From positions 19,485,716 through 19,549,715 of the forward strand of contig NC_045144.1 in the NCBI RefSeq assembly GCF_008831285.2: a stretch of 64,000 nt of DNA, read 5' to 3'. The position numbers were made by a program, and so were the translations under genes. The DNA is from Nymphaea colorata. Taxonomy: Eukaryota > Streptophyta > Magnoliopsida > Nymphaeales > Nymphaeaceae. The notes beneath the pieces were generated by a model. It saw only the letters and a list, made by a program, of their open reading frames with translations, did no database searches and was not told where the DNA came from. Shown one piece after another: positions 57,049-64,000 of the stretch (the stretch's first letter is position 1; each line of letters starts with the position of its first letter).

Positions 57049-57207
57049 TAGGGCTGAACACGAGCCAAGTCGAGCCCGAGCTCGGCCAGCTCGAACTTGG
57101 CTCGACTAAAGAAGACTTCGAGCTCGAAAATAACTCGACTACATTGGCTGGAACTTGACTAGATATTCACCTGTAGCTCGAATAGCTCGATTCGTTGTGC
57201 ACCCCTA
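57049..57207. mobile_element. hAT-like miniature element with perfect 8-bp target duplication
   Basis: 159 bp with inverted ends tagggctgaaca / tgtgcacccct(a). Flanks actattca at 57041-57048 and 57208-57215 are identical. The interior is rich in gagctcg-type palindromes (cgagctcggc, gacttcgagctcg). Non-coding. Confidence 0.8.
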
Positions 57208-57215
57208 ACTATTCA

Positions 57216-60200
57216 AAAGTACTTTGGTAGTATCTATGATCTATCATATTGGTAGTATGTGTGTGTAATGTATGCCGCGCATTATGCAATATTGTTTATA
57301 GTACATAGCGGAAAACTATGCTTATATACAAAATATATGTTTATGCTACGCGTGCCCATGCTGTATATATGTAATCAGAAAAAGTAGGATGATTTCTTAT
57401 AAATAGCCCACATTGAATCTTGTTCCAACCCAACAAATTAATTAGAAATCGAAGTTATTAGGCTCACCATTTATCGTCGACAGTGATTTGGACAACCTAT
57501 GTAGAATTTTACAAAAGCATGGGCTTCCTTTTGAGATAACAAAGAAATATCATGACTGCTGCATAAAATTTCTCATATTGGCATATTGCAATGTAGTACA
57601 ACAAAAACATTAAAAATGATTAAATCCGGAAAAATAATAAAATTATTAGATAAAGTGATTGTGACTGCCCATAAAGCTAATGATACCATGCCTTGCATCA
57701 TGTCCATTCTATGACATGATAAGATCTACATCAACTTCAGGGCAAGCAGATCCCTGAAATCATGAGAAAAAAAAATCTAAAATTAAATTAAATTATATTT
57801 AATGATGCAGAAATTATAAGAAAAGATCTAAAGAAAAAGAAACACTAGTGCTCATCCATCGATTGTGACCGTCCAGAAGGAATGATACCACGCCCATGTC
57901 TATTTTCATATATGAAATGATAAGATCTACATCAACCTCATACCAAGTTCTCCTGAGCAGAAGGTTAACAATAGATTATTAAAAAAAACATCCAAAAGCC
58001 CCCACATTATCAGTATTAAGATTTAGGTAGGGTAAAATCAGTGATGAGGTAGAAAATTTTAGTTCAAGGACATTGATTCATTTTATTATTACAATTGATT
58101 TGGTGCAAGTAGATCTACAAGGTATTGACATGGGTCCAGTGTGGGCAACCTGTATGGCTAGGCCTGAGTCCAACACATGATAAATAAAAATTTTATAAAG
58201 AATTACACAGGCTGAGGTGGGCAGTTGCCCACACCAGCCCCATGGTAGCTCCGCTACAGTGTACAATACACTAGTTCGTTATGTTGTCGTGCTCTCACCT
58301 TTCATAGTCGAGAGGAATAACACATATGAGAATCTAACAAATCTGCGTGCCCGTCCAGTTATGCTACGCATCCTTGATGCATTCTCATACCAAGTTAAGC
58401 ACAACCATAAAAAATGGAAAATTTTTTAAATTAAACTTGTTTTAATAATATGGAAGAAAGAATCTACAACGAATATGGTTTAGTAACGTGGAAGAAAAAA
58501 TCTACCAAGTTGGAAACATCATGATCTAGAAGTGGAGACAAGTGATGATGTTAGGGCTCAAGATACCAGAAACATAAAGTTGATGTGTATAAAAGGCCAA
58601 TTCTCTTGAAATATTCAAGTCAAGTTCTACAAGAATACGTTACGAATATTCACAACTTAATGGTGGGACAACTTGGGCACGTAACAGAGCGATCACACTA
58701 TAAAGGTGATGTGTATGTGCTAAAATAACATAATTTTTTTTTCAAGCAGAAAAATATTAAACATGGAATGAAGAACATTATGGATGGGGATGCCAATGGT
58801 CCGGATGTCTTCCAACGTTCAATTTGAACCCTAATTCAAGCAGTCAGATCTGGATACAAAATTCACATTCCAATAGTCAGATTTGGATTTGTGTTGGGAT
58901 TTCTTCTTGAATCCAATGGAAATCTGATATTGATGGATACAAAAAATTTAGTTACATGTACATTAATATTCATATATATGGTTTGGTGCTTCCTGTATTG
59001 GAAGCCAAAACCAATTAAACGGGTTATCCAAATATGGAGTAATTGTACCGGATATGAATCCGATCTGTCGACATCTTCAAATATGAACACATATAACCAA
59101 ATTAAATTAAAATGAAGAACACAGTGAAAAGAAGTTATGATCTTCCTTGTTGAGAAAATTTATTCCATGTAGTAAGCTTTGTGCTTGATTTGAGTGATCA
59201 TGTACTCAATCGAATGGGAATTAATCTCAGGAACTTAGTTGGTTAACATGTTGACCTTGGTTAAGGAACTGATCCATATATATATATATATATAAAATCT
59301 GGCAACCGGAATGTAGTCACAAAGCAAGATAAAATTAACAAGTACAATGTGTAGTTCAATGTTCCAGTGAGCTAGAGGTTATCCACGGCCTGGATGAGGC
59401 TCAAAGGCTTCTTCCCTCCCTTCAATTCCTCATGCTTCTGCTGTCTAGGGCTACATCGAGGCTTGGGTGGACAGCGAGCTGCGCTGCCTTTAACTTAACT
59501 CAACAAACAGCACCTTACCTTTAATGGCCCAAAGGAATAGTACTCACAGAAATTGAAAATCTCTTGCCCCAGCTAGCTACGCTACGCCCTTCGAGACAAA
59601 TGTGTAGTACGATACTAGCAAGATTTACCGAAAAGGAAAAACTAATGCCATTTATAACCATTTTCAATGATCGATCGAGTGTTAACATACAAATGATATA
59701 TAGCTTAAGCTGCTCACATATAGGAATTAATTATTGTGTTCATGTAATATTTTTCTTAGGTCCAAATTGAAAACTATATTTCATGAAATGAAACATCCTC
59801 ACCAGTCACAAATTCAAAAGTGTGTTGCTCTCAATTAGTAGACTACTGCCATTCATGGGGATAGAATGGCTTGCCCTACCAAGTTTGGCAACTTGCATGA
59901 CCAAGGTATGAGCTAAGTCAAGAGCGCACACTCTACCAAGGAACTGTTTGGTTACAGGAACACATTATCGATTTAACATGAACCTGTTTCAAAAAATGAG
60001 GTAGATTCATAAAACAATGCATTATATTTATCGTGTTCTATAAAGCTGCCCCATCGGCTCAGAGGACAACAATAGTTTGTTACTATTCCTAAATAACCCT
60101 TGGAGGACATCTAACCTTTTTTAGATTCTCCACCGTTCCTTTTTCCTTTTAGCATCAATCTTAAAGATATGAACCACTGCTGATCAGTGGGGTATACCGA

Positions 60201-60597
60201 AAGCACATTCATGGCGATAACAGACAACACATAAGAGCTTGATTCATAGTTGCAGAGTTGTACAAGATCGCGTATGCCCGAAGCGATACGAGAAGTAGAT
60301 GAGTCCGGCAAGCGATTGCACTTCGAGAAACATATTTGGTTGTTAGTACTGATATATATTTGGTCTATAATAATAGTATTATGCAAAATAATAGAAAAAG
60401 TAAAATATTTAACGGTAAGCAACAACAGTATGTAAATAAAGTAACGTGAAACATAATAAAAGTGAAGCACATTAATATAAAGTTACCCCAATATTCCGTC
60501 ACCTTATCTATCTTTAAGTCTAACCCAGTTCTAAGCATATTGAGCCAGTGTTGTCGAACATGCATCGATTCAGGCTAGATGTGAAGCTCGTTATATG
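57216..60597. other. Intergenic DNA with element fragments, no confident gene
   Basis: 57690-57740 and 57880-57940 resemble each other (atgataagatctacatcaac in both). 58130-58260 is an element piece ending tagctccgct. On the minus strand 59372-59497 is a 41-codon frame ending LKGGKKPLSLIQAVDNL before a stop, with exon-like composition but no recognised family. Nothing else is supported. Confidence 0.4.
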
Positions 60598-60790
60598 CAG
60601 GGCGGAGCTAGGATTTCGTTTAGGGATGGGCCAAATAATCCAACCTCAAATTTGGGTAGGGCCAAACTGAACCTAAGTAAAAAAAATACATTGAACAACT
60701 AAAATTTTTTTTATTTTTCTATTGTAATTTTTTTTTCCAGCTAATTCGGAGCGGGCCACGGCCTAGGCGGCCCCCCTCCCTCCGCCCTTG
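60598..60790. mobile_element. hAT-like miniature element, eroded
   Basis: 193 bp, starting cagggcggagcta and ending cctccgcccttg. The interior is very similar to 49757-49935 (aaat.atccaacctc, atttgggtagg, taaa). The flanks do not form a readable 8-bp duplication. Confidence 0.65.
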
Positions 60791-60846
60791 TGCACCACCC
60801 TGACTAGTGTAAAGAAGAGCCTTTTATAAGGATAAAAAAGGCAATG

Positions 60847-60873
60847 TAAAAGTTTTATATATATATATATATA

Positions 60874-60905
<32 letters not shown>
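60847..60905. repeat. TA microsatellite, interrupted
   Basis: About 29 ta units with one tct interruption, next to the element ending at 60790. Confidence 0.9.
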
Positions 60906-60907
<2 letters not shown>

Positions 60908-62218
60908 ACTCTCTCTCACTGTCAGTATCAACCAGCCCATATTAGAAGGAATTGCACGTATAGATATTAAAAAAAAATCACTTTGATCTAAGTCATCATT
61001 CATATTGGATTCGCCAATATGTTAATAGAGGGTCGAGCATGAGGAATCAAAAAATTACAGACTAATGTACAAGAAGACTTTCATTGTGGGAAACACAAGA
61101 CTCAACAATGGTATCATTGGTATCGCAAGAGTTGCAAGACTTTACGGGCGACCTAGTATTCTTGCAGAATATATCACTCTGCAATTTAAGAAACCTTGGC
61201 CATTTTGAATTGCTTTTAAAACTTTTAAAAACGTTTTTATGAATAATATCGTAACTTTATAACCCGCCAATACGAAGCTGAGTCGGGCAGTGCATACTCC
61301 CATGCATTGCAAAAGAATGAGTCTCCAAATGAAAGAAACTAGGAGACAAGTGAGTCAACACATACGTTTTCGCGTATAAGAAACTCCATGATTAAATTCA
61401 TGTTTTAAAATAGATTCTACACGTATGTGAAGAAAAACTCGTAACTTAAAAATTTAGGAGATATTATTTTTTATATCGTTGAATATTAATATGCTCTTGC
61501 AAAATCATATTTAAACATCAGAGCAATGAAACTTGTTTGAAGGAACTTTGGGATTTAATCGGACCATGTTGGTTCATCCAGATTAATCTTTGCGATCACA
61601 AATTTGAAAATTCTAGATTGTGATTGCACTTTTATGGCAGTACAACGTTCGTGTAAGTAGCAGTACACGCACTACCCATTTGATTTTTTTTTTTTCTCTT
61701 CGACTCCTCACCTAGAGAATAAAGTGAAGGTCACTCTTTAACAGGTAGTACATAGAATCCACTTGATGACCTTGAGGTCTGAACATCCAATTGTTGCGCT
61801 CTTCTCAAATCTTTCACTCAGATAGTAGTTAAAGATGCATAGCTCAAGAGAGGGTGGTGAACATAGAAGAGAGAGAGAGAGAGAGTATACATACATAAAA
61901 AAAACAAAAAAAGAGTGCAAATTCATAAGATTCTGCTTTTGCTATTAACTTGATAAGCATTCATGTTAATTTGTACAATATATCATAGAGAATCAATGCA
62001 ACACACTTTTAGAAAAGAAGAAGAAGAAGAGTGTTAATCTATTTTTAACTTGACAAACAAAAGAACAAAGAAGGAAAAAGTTTTTAACTCAACTACACCC
62101 AATTATTAATCTTATTCTCCCAAAATTAAGCCTGACCATGGGAGCTAGCTAGCAGCTAGTTAGTACCATACTAATTTCTCTTCACAAAGCAGCAGCTGGC
62201 TCCTCCATGGCAATTCAT
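60906..62218. other. Intergenic DNA, no gene seen
   Basis: AT-rich with short microsatellites (ga at 61868-61885, gaa at 62018-62030). The last 150 bases are probably the 3' untranslated region of the gene at 62219-62530. Confidence 0.5.
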
Positions 62219-62530
62219 TCACCTCTCCAACCTGATAAGCTCCTGAACATAAGAGATATAGAGCGCAGCCCTCTTGTCGACACTCTCCTCTCCCTCCCCA
62301 ACTGCCTCAACGCCAGCTTCATGATCAACACCCTTCTTCATCGCTTGCTTGGCCATGGGAGCGACGGCCTTGGCCTCCACTATGTAGCCGACGGCGGCGT
62401 TCGAAGAAACCGGGCGGGGCTTGATATTGCCGCTGATCGGAGCTGCGGCTGCCGGCCTGGCCGCCCGGTACAAGTTCATCACCAGCTTGCTCTTGATGAA
62501 CCCCTTGCGCTTGTGGTTCAGGGCTTCCAT
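62219..62530 (-). CDS. Small basic plant protein of unknown function, 103 residues
   Basis: ATG at 62528-62530, stop at 62219-62221, intronless. N-terminal MEALNHKRKGFIKSKLVMNL is basic with a short hydrophobic face. The middle is Ala/Pro-rich (ARPAAAAPISG) and then Lys/Met-rich. The C-terminus is VDKRAALYISYVQELIRLER. The last segment resembles the short C-terminal motif of plant DUF761-like proteins (VD.RA..FI..F...LRLQ), but the match is by eye and weak. No signal peptide or membrane segment is evident. GC content well above the flanks, a TATA box at a sensible distance and a single clean frame support a real gene. Function unknown. Confidence 0.7.
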   Translation of the reverse strand: MEALNHKRKGFIKSKLVMNLYRAARPAAAAPISGNIKPRPVSSNAAVGYIVEAKAVAPMAKQAMKKGVDHEAGVEAVGEGEESVDKRAALYISYVQELIRLER

Positions 62531-62624
62531 GACTAAACCGAAAACAGAAGATCGAACTCCAAACAAAAGCAGGTCAAGTTGAAATGAAAGAGGTCTTGTG
62601 GTTGTGGGGAGTGTGAATAATGGG

Positions 62625-62633
62625 TATTTATAG
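62625..62633 (-). promoter_or_regulatory. TATA box of the 103-residue protein gene
   Basis: The minus strand reads ctataaata, 95-103 bases before the ATG, within gctataaataccc, a near-perfect plant TATA box. The predicted leader is about 65 bases. Confidence 0.75.
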
Positions 62634-62639
62634 CGAAGA

Positions 62640-64000
62640 AGGCCTGGTTGGATAGGGATGAGGGCTCCAAATGGGCCATGGCCTTGGCTTATCCTCCACA
62701 GATACGCAGTGGGAGGAGATATCTCTCCTTTTTCCCCTTGTTGCTGAAAGAGAGGCGCTCGGATTCGAAGGGCGTGTTGGGGAGTTGTGTCCATCCACCG
62801 CTTTAGACAGAGAACTTTAGGCGATCATGAAAGATATGCATGAGGGATGAAGTTGATGTAACGTGGAAATTTTATTCTTGCGATGAGAACACTTTTTTGG
62901 ATATCTGCAAGATCGCCGCTGCTTTATGGCGTATGGATGTGTTGTTTAATATTCCTATGATTAGATTATCTTGGTTTCATGAATTAATCATGGAAACGAG
63001 AATTATGTTCTTTGATATTCCAAATGCCAGTTTGCGGGAGAAAAGACTATATGCCTATGCCTTAGGTATCCCGCTTTAGGCTGCCCATTATTTTTGTTTG
63101 CTTTGTTGCATGTGAGAAACTTTGAGTGCTCAAATGGGCAGGATCTGGAGCAGTTGAATACATGGGAGGATGCTTTGACATCCCTAATTTCGTTATTCGA
63201 TACTGTAAGGGAACAACTTGTCCCATCGTACGAATTACAAACACTCAAGTTACTGCAAGCTTCAGTGTTAAGCCATTGAATCGGGAACAGCCGGGTTCCT
63301 CATGTCCTGCTAGATCTTACTTAAGTCACTGCAAACTTGAGATTCCATGGTGGCCATGTTTGATAGCTTTGGAACTAAGATTTGAAGATCTGGTACGAAA
63401 TTCACACTAAGAGAAATCTACGGTTTAAATAAACAGTAGATTTTACATGCAGCACCCAAAAAAAGAGGGAGTTGGGGTATTTTGAGAATTTTCAAAGAAA
63501 AATATTTTTTTTTTGACCTTCAACCTTTTTAATACTTTTTTGTTTTTGTTTTTGTAAAGGGCTCTCCTTTTTACTGGTTAGAGGAATTCTAGTCACCACA
63601 TGCTGCCGTACATATATATATTTTTTAAAATACATGATTGTGCACATAACCAATTTTGATTTGAATCCATTTTTCATTGAAAAACACCCATAGAATTGAA
63701 ATCCTATGAGAAGAGGGATGTCAGATTAGAGATCTCAGGTTTTAAAATCCTTAAGGTTGTGTTTGTTTCACCGCAGATTTGAGATCCATGGGGATCTGAG
63801 ATCCTAAGATTTCAAAACCATGGATTTAAGCTTATGTCATCCTCCATCCAACCATAAATTCATGGTTTTTAACATAATTCATGGTTTTTAACATATAGCA
63901 TGTGAATTTCAGTTTGTTTAAACTGGAAATCTCCAAAAACACACAATTTTATGTAGCCCCGGATCTATCGAACGTAACCCAAATATCTCGGCGGCAGTGG
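62640..64000. other. Upstream and intergenic DNA at the right edge, no gene seen
   Basis: The first few hundred bases are probably promoter for the gene at 62219-62530. Frames on both strands between 62840 and 63410 lack recognisable domains. 63750-63850 carries inverted segments (atctgagatc, gatttcaaaaccatgg) like those near 56330 and may be a miniature element fragment. Confidence 0.4.

Noticed and set aside
62840-63410. Overlapping frames of 60-94 codons on both strands near the right edge
   Set aside because: No domain, no promoter signal and no consistent frame.
1-64000. tRNA and rRNA genes
   Set aside because: Scanned by eye for conserved B-box and rRNA-like sequence on both strands and found nothing convincing. 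The tggtatcagagc sites are retroelement primer sites, not tRNA genes.

Overview
This is nuclear DNA of a flowering plant. The host genes are plant-specific: a single-exon AP2-plus-B3 (RAV-type) transcription factor, the first exon of an MIKC-type MADS-box gene, a short plant membrane-protein exon and a small basic protein. They lie far apart in AT-rich DNA full of LTR retrotransposons, hAT-like miniature elements and microsatellites. The GC-rich host coding exons would suit a monocot or an early-diverging angiosperm, but the species cannot be fixed from this window.

Layout. 1-960: first coding exon (minus) of a small membrane protein, with its leader. 960-9470: intergenic DNA with two hAT-like miniature elements and a 71-bp tandem duplication. 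9473-20019: a nested retrotransposon complex. An old minus-strand Copia element carries LTRs at 9473-9925 and 19788-20019. It is split by a young Copia element (12760-17937, 274-bp LTRs that differ at two bases, target duplication aaaat) and by a Ty3/Gypsy 5' end (18018-19480). 20030-22120: a direct-repeat pair around a dead gag-like leader. 22394-24742: a deleted Copia element. 25516-32012: a second copy of the young Copia family, on the plus strand, whose interior is a ladder of tandem duplications and deletions. 34412-35627: a purine/pyrimidine-armed inverted-repeat element. 35880-37300: a decayed Copia polymerase. 39764-43030: the MADS-box locus (minus), whose putative first intron is about 2.9 kb; a 193-bp x4 tandem array lies just downstream of its putative second exon. 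44886-47060: a decaying tandem repeat. 49185-51762: a segmental duplication. 51820-53380: the RAV gene (minus). 56707-57207: a cluster of miniature elements. 62219-62633: a 103-residue protein gene with a clear TATA box.

The host genes do not form a pathway or operon. RAV and MADS proteins are both nuclear transcription factors, and RAV proteins with the C-terminal LFGV motif are usually repressors. The most unusual theme is structural. Direct tandem duplications of about 45-540 bp recur inside retroelements of several lineages, and in one element they are nested so that their order can be read. Two insertions of one hAT-like miniature family each have an unoccupied relative of their target site elsewhere in this same window.
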